The position numbers were made by a program, and so were the translations under genes. Of a stretch of 49,724 nucleotides of DNA, positions 17,998 to 26,266 are shown one piece after another. This stretch comes from Nitrospirota bacterium. Lineage in GTDB: Bacteria; Nitrospirota; Nitrospiria; SBBL01; JAADHI01. The stretch spans positions 1 through 49,724 of the forward strand of contig JAJDBU010000054.1 in the NCBI GenBank assembly GCA_029261195.1, read 5' to 3'. Under the pieces are notes generated by a model. That model did not search any database and was not told where the DNA came from. It worked only from the letters and a program-made list of their open reading frames with translations. Position 1 is the first letter of the stretch, and the number at the start of each line of letters is the position of its first letter.

Positions 17998-18750
17998 ATG
18001 TCACGAGGTTTTAATTATCGTTCCGCAAACCCGGCTTTAAAGAAAAACCCCTTTGCTGCCATTACGGCAGGGCTTCGGGGAGAGGTGATGACGGTTGAGG
18101 GAGCCGCGAATAAAACGGCGCTTTCACTCATGATTCTCATCGCCTCGGCAAGCTGGACCTGGAATATGGGCATGGCAGGAGAGTCCCCGATGGGCCTGGT
18201 CATGGTGGGCTTTATCGGTGGCTTCATTGTCGCATTGGTCACCATTTTCAAGATGAACCTGGCTCCCTACACCACCCCGCTTTATGCCGCGCTGGAGGGC
18301 TTAGCGCTCGGTGGCATCTCGGTGGTGTTTGAGCAAGCGTATCCCGGCATTGCGAGTCAGGCTATTTTTTTGACCTTCGGGACACTCGGAGCGCTTCTTC
18401 TGGCCTACCGTTCGGGGCTAATCCGGGCGACAGAGAAATTCAAACTCGGGGTCTTCGCCGCGACCGGTAGCATCGCCCTTCTGTATTTCCTCAGTTTTAT
18501 CTTGGGTTTCTTCGGGGTTTCCATCCCACTGATCCACTCCAGCGGCACATTCGGTATCCTGTTCAGCGTAGCTGTTGTGGTGATCGCCGCTCTGAACCTG
18601 GTGCTTGATTTCGACATGGTCGAAACCGGCGCCGCACAGGGTGCGCCCAAATACATGGAATGGTACGGCGCTTTCACACTGCTGCTCACACTGGTCTGGC
18701 TCTATATGGAAATCCTCCGTCTGATCTCTAAATTACGCTCGAACGATTGA
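17998..18750 (+). CDS. Bax inhibitor-1/YccA family membrane protein
   Basis: A 250-residue integral membrane protein with about seven hydrophobic segments. Typical BI-1 features are TKTALSLMILIASASWTW-like first helices after GEVMTVEGAANKTAL, the GxxLG-type turns (LEGLALGGISVVFE) and the C-terminal LDFDMVETGAAQGAPKYMEW with acidic residues in the predicted pore. Family members are proton-sensitive calcium-leak channels or membrane-protein quality-control factors. The ATG has a strong AAAAGGAG site. It overlaps the start of rsmB by four bases, so the two are translationally coupled. Confidence 0.93.
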   Translation: MSRGFNYRSANPALKKNPFAAITAGLRGEVMTVEGAANKTALSLMILIASASWTWNMGMAGESPMGLVMVGFIGGFIVALVTIFKMNLAPYTTPLYAALEGLALGGISVVFEQAYPGIASQAIFLTFGTLGALLLAYRSGLIRATEKFKLGVFAATGSIALLYFLSFILGFFGVSIPLIHSSGTFGILFSVAVVVIAALNLVLDFDMVETGAAQGAPKYMEWYGAFTLLLTLVWLYMEILRLISKLRSND

Positions 18751-20162
18751 AGAACCCTCAGCCCGGCAAACAAAGTGCGCCAATCACCCTGAATCCGCTC
18801 AAATCAAAAAAATCACCCTGGCCAGACAAAGTCCCTGCTTCTGATCCGAGAAAGCAGGCGCTTTTCATTATTGATCGTGCCGAAGCAGGGGGTCAGGACA
18901 TCAGTCTCCTCATTAATAAGAGCCAGTTTGCCCATTCATTTGATCGCCGCGATCTGGCGCTTATGAACGAACTGGTTTATGGCGTCTTTCGTCAAAAGGG
19001 CTGGCTTGACTGGCTCATTGATCACTTTTCAAAGAAAAATTCGGTCAAGCGACCGATTCGACTGATTCTCCGACTGGCCCTCTACCAAGTCCTTTTCCTA
19101 GACCGCATTCCGCCCCATGCCATCGTTCATACTTCGGTCGATTTAGCAAAGAAAAGGGCATCCCTTGGTGCCGGACGATTTGTGAATGCCCTGCTGAGAA
19201 CAATAATTCGAACCCTTGATCAGCTTCCACAACCGAGTCGAAAGAATATGTCCCCCTTCATTGCCGTGACCACTTCTCACCCGGAATGGATGGTGAGGCG
19301 CTGGCTTGCGCGTTTCGGAGAAGCGGAAACACTTGCCCTTTGCCGATCTAATAACGAGATTCCTCCAATGACCCTCCGAGTGAATCGTCTGAAAACGGAT
19401 CGGATACGCTTGGCCGAAACACTCAAAGCGGACGGGGCTTCTGTGACGCTCTGCAAGCTTTCGCCGGATGCGCTGATCGCAAAAGGGCTTTCGATTGTGT
19501 CTCATCCCGCTTTTACACGAGGAGAGTTTTACATCCAGGATGAAGGCGCACAACTGATTTCCTATCTCGTCGCGCCCTTAGCCGGAGAGAAAATTCTGGA
19601 CTTCTGTGCCGCGCCGGGTGGGAAGACAACCCACATCGCTGAATTGTCTGGAGGCAAAGCAGAGATCATTGCCACCGATCACAGTACGAAACGACTGGGC
19701 TTGCTTTCTGAAAACCTGCAGCGCTTACAAACACCCGGCATTAAAATCGAAGAGATGTCTCAGGCTTTGGCAACAGGCCGTCTCTACGATTGCATCGTTG
19801 TTGATGCGCCCTGTTCCGCTCTTGGTATTTTAAGGAGAATCCCCGAAGGAAAGTGGCGAAAGAAGCAATCTCTCATTGCGGACAGCGCAAAGGTGCAACT
19901 TGAAATTCTGGAGCAGGTCTTTCCCTATCTCAAAGGCGGAGGGCGTCTGATCTATGCCACTTGTTCTACGGAATCGGAGGAAAATGAGGATGTTGTCGAG
20001 GCATTTTCAAAGGGGCATCCGGAGATGGACATCGCAAAAATTTCTGACTTACTTCCTCCCTCTGCAAGGCCTTATGTGAATGAGAAGCGTTATTTTACAA
20101 GCGTCATCAATTCGGATAACATGGACCGGTTTTTCGCCGTTTGCTGGGTCAAACGCTCGTAA
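18747..20162 (+). CDS. rsmB: 16S rRNA (cytosine-967-C5)-methyltransferase
   Basis: A 471-residue SAM-dependent rRNA methyltransferase. An N-terminal NusB-like RNA-binding domain (about 30-170) contains DRRDLALMNELVYGVFRQKG. The Rossmann methyltransferase domain has DFCAAPGGKTTHIAEL (SAM site). The two catalytic cysteines of the m5C family are in VDAPCSALGILRR and ATCSTESEENEDVV. Its N-terminus is extended by about 30 Lys/Pro-rich residues. The start is TTG, overlapping the stop of the upstream gene (TTGA); no later ATG would keep the NusB domain whole. Second gene of the plus-strand cluster that ends with pheST. Confidence 0.94.
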   Translation: MKNPQPGKQSAPITLNPLKSKKSPWPDKVPASDPRKQALFIIDRAEAGGQDISLLINKSQFAHSFDRRDLALMNELVYGVFRQKGWLDWLIDHFSKKNSVKRPIRLILRLALYQVLFLDRIPPHAIVHTSVDLAKKRASLGAGRFVNALLRTIIRTLDQLPQPSRKNMSPFIAVTTSHPEWMVRRWLARFGEAETLALCRSNNEIPPMTLRVNRLKTDRIRLAETLKADGASVTLCKLSPDALIAKGLSIVSHPAFTRGEFYIQDEGAQLISYLVAPLAGEKILDFCAAPGGKTTHIAELSGGKAEIIATDHSTKRLGLLSENLQRLQTPGIKIEEMSQALATGRLYDCIVVDAPCSALGILRRIPEGKWRKKQSLIADSAKVQLEILEQVFPYLKGGGRLIYATCSTESEENEDVVEAFSKGHPEMDIAKISDLLPPSARPYVNEKRYFTSVINSDNMDRFFAVCWVKRS

Positions 20163-20200
20163 ACGGCGGCTGTGGCAACAAACGATAATAGGAGTTTGAA

Positions 20201-21007
20201 ATGGCTTGGTGGGGAGCAGGGATCGGCGGGACAATCGGCATGGTAATCGGAGGCCCGATCGGCGCGATTATCGGTGCGGGTATCGGAAGCAGCATGACGC
20301 AGGATCAGGGGCAGACACAGGGCCGGATCGGCAGCGGACGCCAACGCGAGGTCGAGTTTCTGGTCGCCACCTTTTCAATGCTGGGAAAGATTGCAAAGGC
20401 AGACGGCCTTGTTTCCGCTGACGAGATCGCCTTCGTCAACGCCTTCATTGATAAAGAGTTGGAACTGGACGGAAAGTCGAAACGCATCGCGATTGAGATT
20501 TTTAATCGTGCTAAAGACGACCACAGTTCAATCTATCAATATGCACAACAGTGCTCCGAAATCTTCCAACATGACGATGCGATGCGGGAGACGCTCTACA
20601 GAGTGCTCTTTATGACCGCCCTCGCCGACGGTCAGCTCCACCCGGCAGAAAAAGAAATTTTGGAGCAGCTTCCGCTTTATCTTCAAATCAGAGACGGTGC
20701 CTACGAACGCCTGGAGGCGGAATTACTCGGACGAGGATATCGCTCGCATTCATCAGGACAGGGTACAAATTCAAGTGCCGGATATTCTGAAAACCTTGAT
20801 CAATATTACAAAATCCTGGGACTCGACAAGAATGCCAGCGATGCGGAAATCAAAAGTGCCTACCGGAAAAAAGCCCAGGAATATCATCCCGACAAACTGG
20901 CCTCCAAGGGCCTGCCCGAAGGATTCACCAAGTTTGCGACAGAACAAATGACCCTCTTCTCAGGTGCCGTAGATAAAATCACAAAGGCGCGAAAGCAGAG
21001 ACGGTAG
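20201..21007 (+). CDS. DjlA-like co-chaperone: glycine-zipper, TerB and J domain
   Basis: A 268-residue protein with three parts. A glycine-rich hydrophobic N-terminus ([19 protein letters not shown]), probably membrane-inserted, is followed by an acidic TerB/DjlA helical domain (about 48-165; [18 protein letters not shown] and [15 protein letters not shown]). A C-terminal J domain (about 203-268) carries the DnaK-stimulating HPD in [13 protein letters not shown]. This matches DjlA, a membrane-anchored DnaK co-chaperone; the linker is short. GGAG lies seven bases before the ATG. It sits 38 bp after rsmB and 16 bp before rpe. Confidence 0.9.
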   Translation: MAWWGAGIGGTIGMVIGGPIGAIIGAGIGSSMTQDQGQTQGRIGSGRQREVEFLVATFSMLGKIAKADGLVSADEIAFVNAFIDKELELDGKSKRIAIEIFNRAKDDHSSIYQYAQQCSEIFQHDDAMRETLYRVLFMTALADGQLHPAEKEILEQLPLYLQIRDGAYERLEAELLGRGYRSHSSGQGTNSSAGYSENLDQYYKILGLDKNASDAEIKSAYRKKAQEYHPDKLASKGLPEGFTKFATEQMTLFSGAVDKITKARKQRR

Positions 21008-21023
21008 GGCAGGTTCACTGAAC

Positions 21024-21701
21024 TTGATACATAAAACACCTAAAATCGCACCCTCCATCCTTTCCGCCGACTTTTCAAAGCTGGGCGATGAGGTTAAGGC
21101 AGTAGATCAAGCCGGAGCCGACTGGATTCATGTGGATGTCATGGATGGTCGTTTTGTGCCGAATCTCACCATTGGTCCACTTGTTGTGGATGCAGTGCGG
21201 CGCGTTACACAAAAGCCGCTTGACGTACATCTGATGATTGTCGAGCCTGACCTGCTCATTCCTGAATTTATTAAAGCCGGGGCTGATATTGTCACTGTCC
21301 ACCTTGAAGCCTGTACCCACCTGCACCGTACGATCCAGTTGATCAAAAGCCTGGGCGCCTTAGCCGGGGTTTCGCTGAATCCGGCGACCCCTGTTTCAAG
21401 CCTTGAATCTATATTGAACGAAATCGACCTGCTGCTCCTGATGTCCGTCAATCCGGGTTTTGGAGGGCAGCAGTTTATCAACAGCGCCTACGATAAAATC
21501 CGCAGCGCTAAAGAGATGATTATGAAGCGGGATCTCGCCACCACCATCGAAGTCGATGGCGGCGTCACGGTGGACAACATGAAGGCGCTTTCTGAAGCGG
21601 GCGTTGATGTCTTTGTGGCGGGTACGGCTGTGTTTAAGAATAAAAACTATCCCAATTATACCGATGCCATTCAGGCGCTTCGTGCGGCGGGCACACTGTG
21701 A
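21024..21701 (+). CDS. rpe: ribulose-phosphate 3-epimerase
   Basis: A 225-residue TIM-barrel enzyme interconverting ribulose-5-phosphate and xylulose-5-phosphate in the pentose phosphate or Calvin pathways. Visible signatures are [16 protein letters not shown], the metal/catalytic [24 protein letters not shown], the [13 protein letters not shown] loop and [10 protein letters not shown] with the catalytic Asp. Length is typical. The start is TTG (21024); GGCAGG lies upstream. Part of the rsmB-djlA-rpe-pheST cluster. Confidence 0.97.
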   Translation: MIHKTPKIAPSILSADFSKLGDEVKAVDQAGADWIHVDVMDGRFVPNLTIGPLVVDAVRRVTQKPLDVHLMIVEPDLLIPEFIKAGADIVTVHLEACTHLHRTIQLIKSLGALAGVSLNPATPVSSLESILNEIDLLLLMSVNPGFGGQQFINSAYDKIRSAKEMIMKRDLATTIEVDGGVTVDNMKALSEAGVDVFVAGTAVFKNKNYPNYTDAIQALRAAGTL

Positions 21702-21727
21702 GGGTCTACTATGCGTGAGAATCGACT

Positions 21728-23332
21728 ATGTTAGACGAAAGCATTCTTTCAAACCTGGTTGAAACACTTCATCCCCTTGAAAAACAGGTCTTGAGGGTTT
21801 TTGCGGAAAAGGACAAGCAGGATAGCGCTGCCCTTGTAAGCGCTTCGGGATTAAAGCCGTCTCAAATCTCAACGGCTATCGAATGGTTGCTTGCCAAAGA
21901 AATCATCGTGGTTGCCGATGAAAAATCAAACGCCGTGGTGAGCCTGACTGAAATCGGTCAACGATATGCCAAAGCAAAAAATCCTCCTCTGCGAATGGCG
22001 GAAGACATTCTGTCGAAGGGGGAGATTTCTATCCGTGAGCTACAGCAACGCACAGATATGGAGGCGGAAGAGAAGAGTCGGGCCATTGGATCTCTTAAGG
22101 CCAGTGGCGCTGTCTCAGTGCTTCCCGGTGGACGATTTCTTATCTCAGATGAAAGCAAGTTGGCTGAGTTTAGAGACCTTCAAAGCGTCATTGATGCGCT
22201 TGCGGAGAAAGATCATATTACGTCCTTCGTCGATTTTTCGGAGCAAGCTCGGGGGATTATTGATCTGAACCACCGGAAACGGAGTCCATCAAAAGGCATT
22301 TTTCGTGTTGAGCTCGAAGTAGATCGCATTTACAAAAAAACAGAACGTTTTGAAGCCGTCTATCAAAAAATGGCCTCAGAGCAGACCGTCGAAACCCTTA
22401 GCGAACTCACAGCTGAAATGTTGAAGGATGGCACTTGGCGAGGCAAACAATTCCGGAAATACAATATAGGGTTGCCGCCGCCCCGCATCAGCGGCGGGGC
22501 CTTGCATCCCTATAAAGCCTTTTTAGATCAGGTGAAGACCCAGTTCGTTTCGATGGGCTTTTCTGAGATGCGGGGACCGCTCGTCGAGAATGAGTTCTGG
22601 GACATGGATGCCCTCTACATGCCCCAGTTTCACCCTGCGCGCGAAATTCACGATGTCTATTTTGTGAAAAATACCCCAGCTGACCAGACTATTCCCGAAG
22701 AAGTGGTCGCCCGTGTTGCCGCCACCCATGAAAACGGCGGCGAGAGTGGATCGCGCGGTTGGGGTTATACCTTTGATGCTGAACGCACACGGCGCTTGAT
22801 TTTAAGAAGCCAGGGCACTTCTGTCTCCGCACGGATACTTGGAGGTGGACTTGGAGACCAGGGAAAAGGAGCAAACATTCCTGGAAAATATTTTTCAATC
22901 GCCCGCTGCTTCCGCTACGATCAGGTGGATGCCACCCATGCCCCCGATTTTTTTCAAGTGGAAGGCATCGTGCTTGGTGAAGAAATCCATTTCCGTACCC
23001 TGCTGGGTCTACTGACCCAGTTTGCCAAAGAGGTGGCCCGAGCAGAAGAAATCAAGTTTCTACCCGCCTACTTTCCCTTCACCGAACCCTCGGTCGAGAT
23101 GCATGTCCGTCACCCGAAACTGGGATGGATGGAGTTGGGCGGTGCAGGACTTTTCCGCCCCGAAGTGACCGGCCCGCTTGGAGTGGATGTGCCGGTGATT
23201 GCCTGGGGCCTGGGACTGGACCGAATGGCGATGATCGCCCTGGGCATTTCGGATATTCGAGATCTCTTCTCGTCCGATCTTGGGCTGATCAGAGAAAAGC
23301 AGAATATTGTTCAAGGCAAATCACTGAGTTAA
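21728..23332 (+). CDS. pheS: phenylalanyl-tRNA synthetase alpha subunit, archaeal type
   Basis: A 534-residue catalytic subunit that charges tRNA-Phe. The usual bacterial PheS is about 330-350 residues with a coiled-coil N-terminus. This one has about 220 N-terminal residues with winged-helix-like modules (LEKQVLRVFAEKDKQDSAAL; DILSKGEISIRELQQRTDM), as in archaeal and eukaryotic alpha chains. The class II core shows motif 2 in RLILRSQGTSVSAR and motif 3 in GLGLDRMAMIALGISDIRDL. The paired beta subunit is of the same type. The gene starts at an ATG 26 bp after rpe. The archaeal form is known in spirochaetes among bacteria, so lateral transfer is likely in this lineage. Confidence 0.95.
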   Translation: MLDESILSNLVETLHPLEKQVLRVFAEKDKQDSAALVSASGLKPSQISTAIEWLLAKEIIVVADEKSNAVVSLTEIGQRYAKAKNPPLRMAEDILSKGEISIRELQQRTDMEAEEKSRAIGSLKASGAVSVLPGGRFLISDESKLAEFRDLQSVIDALAEKDHITSFVDFSEQARGIIDLNHRKRSPSKGIFRVELEVDRIYKKTERFEAVYQKMASEQTVETLSELTAEMLKDGTWRGKQFRKYNIGLPPPRISGGALHPYKAFLDQVKTQFVSMGFSEMRGPLVENEFWDMDALYMPQFHPAREIHDVYFVKNTPADQTIPEEVVARVAATHENGGESGSRGWGYTFDAERTRRLILRSQGTSVSARILGGGLGDQGKGANIPGKYFSIARCFRYDQVDATHAPDFFQVEGIVLGEEIHFRTLLGLLTQFAKEVARAEEIKFLPAYFPFTEPSVEMHVRHPKLGWMELGGAGLFRPEVTGPLGVDVPVIAWGLGLDRMAMIALGISDIRDLFSSDLGLIREKQNIVQGKSLS

Positions 23333-23352
23333 AGGATTTAAAAAGGTAAGTC

Positions 23353-25077
23353 ATGCCAACGATTGAAGTAAGCATTCGCGATATTGAAGCACTGTTGCAA
23401 AAAACACCCAATGACGAAACACTTGATCAGGAACGACTCGAAACCCTGCTTGAAAAGGTCAAGGGAGAAGTGAAGGATTTTTTCCCCGAAACCGACTCGG
23501 TCAAGATTGAGTTAAATGATACGAATCGCCCCGATCTCTGGTCGCCCGAGGGCATCGCCCGTCAGATTCTTCCTGCAAGCTCGTCCTGGTCTACACGCTA
23601 TCCCTTTTTCGCTCCATCAACGCCCGCCACTCAGAAAATCGTAGTTTCCAAGGAAGTTGCATCCCTTCGGCCCTATGTGGCCGCCTGTATTTCACGCGGA
23701 CTGCACGTGACTGAAGCCATTCTGGATCAACTCATTCAGTCACAGGAAAAACTAGCCGACAGCTTTGGCCGGAGACGTCAGACTGTTTCGATCGGCCTCT
23801 ATCGCTTGCAAAAGATTCAATTTCCAGTTTCCTATGACCTGGTTGACCCGGAGGCTTGCTTCTTTGTCCCCTTGGGTTTTGATGAGGAAATGAGCTTAAA
23901 ACAAATCATTACCGAGCACCCGAAAGGGATTGAGTATGCCGCAACACTGGCAGGCGCAAAACGATTCCCGATACTGCGTGATGCGGCAGGCGAGGTACTT
24001 TCCTTTCCGCCCATCATCAACAGTCGTGCGCTTGGCGAGGTGGCCGTCGGCGACAGCGAACTCTTTGTCGAAGTCACGGGAACCGACCTCCGCATGGTGA
24101 CATTAGCCATCAATATTTTCGCCGCGAATCTCAGCGACAGAGGGGCGACGATTGAGCCGGTTAAATTAGAGTACCCTGAAGAGACAGCTTTCGGTTCAAA
24201 CTTCCAGACCCCTTATGATCTCTCCCAAGCAGTGGTCCTGAAACTGAGCGAATTAAACCGTGTTCTGGGAGAAACTGTTCAGCTGGAAGAAGCGGTCTCT
24301 GTTTTTGAATCCTACGGCTTGTCAGTTGATGCGAGTGGAGAGGAGATGAAAATTACTTCCGCCCCCTATCGAGATGACTTGATGCATTCGATTGACCTGG
24401 TCGAAGACTTCGCCATTTCCCGTGGCTACGATAGCTTCAGTCCTACGATACCATCAACTTACACCGTCGGTTCACTTTCCCGTATTGAAGAATTTTCAGA
24501 TGCAATGCGGGTGGCAATGGTGGGTTTTGGTTTTGAAGAAGTCGTCTCGAACATCTTAGGCTCGGCTGAAGATTTTACCCAAAAAATGGGGCTTGCCTCT
24601 GACCCAACAGCACGACCGGAAACGGACATCGTCGAAATCGAAAACCCGATGACGGAGCGATTTTCCCTCCTTCGTTCCTGGTTACTCCCTGCATTACTCA
24701 GAGTAGAAGGGAACAGTTCCAAGGCCTTCTATCCCCACCGGCTTTTTGAGGTAGGCGAAGTCGCTCGCATGGCCCCGAACACTGCAGCGCAGACCGAAAC
24801 GCTGATTCACTTAGGTGCATTAATTGCACATCCGGGCGCAAACTTTTCGGAACTCCATGCCGTCTTAGAGGCGCTCTTTCACCGTCTCAGCCTGCCGGTC
24901 CGTCTTGAACCGGCTTCTCATCCCAGTTTTATCGAAGGCCGTTCCGGTGCGATCCTGATCAACACTCTTAAAGTCGGTCAAATCGGAGAAATTGTCCCGG
25001 GAGTCCTTGAGGCCTGGCAGATCGGTATGCCAACGGTTGCTTTTGAACTGGATTTGGAGCGTATCTATTCGGTCTGA
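23353..25077 (+). CDS. pheT: phenylalanyl-tRNA synthetase beta subunit, archaeal type
   Basis: A 574-residue editing/structural subunit. Bacterial PheT is about 800 residues, with an N-terminal EMAP/OB tRNA-binding domain and a C-terminal anticodon-binding (FDX-ACB) domain. Both are absent here, as in archaeal/eukaryotic beta chains. The N-terminal archaeal-type B1 region reads MPTIEVSIRDIEALLQK...ELNDTNRPDLWSPEGIA in outline. The B3/B4 editing domain lies at about 120-270, the B5 domain at about 290-365 and the synthetase-like domain at about 365-574 (LRSWLLPALLRVEGN). It is complete, not truncated: the ends match the archaeal family. A gap of 20 bp follows pheS, with AAGG before the ATG. 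Confidence 0.94.
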   Translation: MPTIEVSIRDIEALLQKTPNDETLDQERLETLLEKVKGEVKDFFPETDSVKIELNDTNRPDLWSPEGIARQILPASSSWSTRYPFFAPSTPATQKIVVSKEVASLRPYVAACISRGLHVTEAILDQLIQSQEKLADSFGRRRQTVSIGLYRLQKIQFPVSYDLVDPEACFFVPLGFDEEMSLKQIITEHPKGIEYAATLAGAKRFPILRDAAGEVLSFPPIINSRALGEVAVGDSELFVEVTGTDLRMVTLAINIFAANLSDRGATIEPVKLEYPEETAFGSNFQTPYDLSQAVVLKLSELNRVLGETVQLEEAVSVFESYGLSVDASGEEMKITSAPYRDDLMHSIDLVEDFAISRGYDSFSPTIPSTYTVGSLSRIEEFSDAMRVAMVGFGFEEVVSNILGSAEDFTQKMGLASDPTARPETDIVEIENPMTERFSLLRSWLLPALLRVEGNSSKAFYPHRLFEVGEVARMAPNTAAQTETLIHLGALIAHPGANFSELHAVLEALFHRLSLPVRLEPASHPSFIEGRSGAILINTLKVGQIGEIVPGVLEAWQIGMPTVAFELDLERIYSV

Positions 25078-25149
25078 TTGAGAAACAAAAGGGACCGATT
25101 TTCACAAGAAATTGATGTGGTTATAATGTAGAAATCCCTCTCTGCGGTG

Positions 25150-25217
25150 AGCTAACCCGTCGCTCAACAACGCAATCAGGCCCAAAGTATTCTACGGTCG
25201 GGTTGAGCTGGTTAGGC
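25150..25217 (-). repeat. attC-like fold at the 3' end of the DUF2971-type gene
   Basis: On the minus strand, the box GCCTAAC (25217-25211) fits the integron consensus RYYYAAC. It contains the TAA stop of the upstream gene, as often seen in gene cassettes. Two stems form: CTAACC/GGTTAG (25152-25157 with 25210-25215) and GCTCAAC/GTTGAGC (25162-25168 with 25202-25208). They are separated by unequal unpaired spacers and close a loop of about 33 nt. The opposite outer box reads GTTAGCT, one base off GTTRRRY. No integrase gene or second attC is seen, so this is a candidate relic. Confidence 0.35.
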
Positions 25218-26000
25218 CACTTTCAGTTCACTTATGTAGGGAACTCTGCCATAAGATAATGTGTATGTTTTTGCTGAATATGAGTGACACCGTTCCCTTA
25301 TAAGGCCACGATATACTTCATGAAAACGTTCTCCCAAAATAACCGCTTTCAATACACCCTCAAGTGGACAAAATAAGTATTGCCTTCTACCTCTTAGACG
25401 ATCTACTAGAATAATTCTATATTCATTCTCGCCTGAAAAATCATTGTACTTTCGAAAAAATATATCTTTCGAATGCATCTTAATATGCGAGGATATGTTT
25501 TCTTCAGTTGTCATAGAATTATTGTAATTTAAACAATTCTTCTGACTAACGCTGTCACTGCAAAGATCATAGGATACGGGCCCTGGATATACAGTAATTC
25601 CATCTATTTTTATGTCTATTTCTTTAAGAAGAGCTGGTTTGTCAAACACAAAACAAACCCCATATTGTTCTTCTCCATATTGAGCCCAAGATCTAGGTTT
25701 TGTAAATGGTAAGTTAAATGCGTCACATTCTTCAATTGACGACTTAACAAAGCAAGCGATTTTTGAGTCTTTTAATATTGTTCTATCTAATAACTCCATG
25801 GCCTCAATAAATACATTTTCGTCGATACGACCTCTTTGAAGCATACCTTTTGAAAACATCTTATATTCATAAGGGTCATTCAATTCACCCATTGATGAGA
25901 ACCTTAATTCCCCTGAAAACAAGATATTTTCGATTGCAGTCTTAGCCTTTGTGAAGTGAAAGATAAGATTTTGGTCGAGTAACTGGCCTGGTATATCCAT
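25212..26000 (-). CDS. DUF2971-family protein, accessory
   Basis: A 262-residue protein with the DUF2971 pattern: an N-terminal LIFHFTKAKTAIENIL...GELRFSSMGELNDPYE block, a central AQYGEEQYGVCFVFDK, and a C-terminal KYNDFSGENEYRIIL followed by PLEGVLKAVILGERF. The E.EYR and W/Q-YG motifs are family hallmarks. The function is unknown; members are scattered, often in genomic islands. Base composition is visibly more AT-rich than its neighbours pheT and ppdK, which points to transfer. Its stop codon lies inside an attC-like fold, and a 93-bp inverted-repeat element lies beyond its 5' side. No toxin, antitoxin or integrase neighbour is present. Confidence 0.75.
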   Translation of the reverse strand: MDIPGQLLDQNLIFHFTKAKTAIENILFSGELRFSSMGELNDPYEYKMFSKGMLQRGRIDENVFIEAMELLDRTILKDSKIACFVKSSIEECDAFNLPFTKPRSWAQYGEEQYGVCFVFDKPALLKEIDIKIDGITVYPGPVSYDLCSDSVSQKNCLNYNNSMTTEENISSHIKMHSKDIFFRKYNDFSGENEYRIILVDRLRGRRQYLFCPLEGVLKAVILGERFHEVYRGLIRERCHSYSAKTYTLSYGRVPYISELKVA

Positions 26001-26146
26001 ATTAAATTTAAAGCTATCTACAGCTTATCAATACAAGCCCCCTTAGGGCCGGTATTTTTTGCGTAGCGGTTGATATCCTGTCATTTGGCGGGAGTTCATC
26101 CTGAGTTCATTGACCACAAGCCTCGTACTTCATGTTTTGCGGCACT

Positions 26147-26239
26147 ATTAATTGTTGCATAAGTAATTTCAGGGTATCTACTATACAACTCATTGAAATT
26201 ACATCGAAATATATTCCTACTACTTATGCAACAATTAAT
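26147..26239. repeat. 93-bp element with perfect 19-bp terminal inverted repeats
   Basis: ATTAATTGTTGCATAAGTA (26147-26165) is the exact reverse complement of the bases at 26221-26239. The interior is 55 bp, AT-rich and non-coding, and holds a weaker ATTTCA/TGAAAT pair. There is no T-run and the loop is too long for a terminator. No target-site duplication is evident. The TTGTTGCATAA core resembles ends of some IS5/IS903-group elements, so a MITE-like relic is possible. It lies between the DUF2971-type gene and the 3' end of ppdK. Confidence 0.6.
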
Positions 26240-26266
26240 GCTTCTACTTCGTGCAAAGAGGATTTC

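Noticed and set aside
23353-25077. pheT as a truncated gene (574 instead of about 800 residues)
   Set aside because: Both ends and the domain order match the archaeal-type beta subunit, and pheS is of the same class, so it is complete.
25150-25217. Rho-independent terminator between pheT and the convergent DUF2971-type gene
   Set aside because: The loop is over 30 nt, the stem is interrupted and there is no T-run on either strand; an attC-like fold fits better.
26147-26239. Terminator of ppdK
   Set aside because: A 55-nt loop, AT-rich stem and no following T-run; an inverted-repeat element is more likely.
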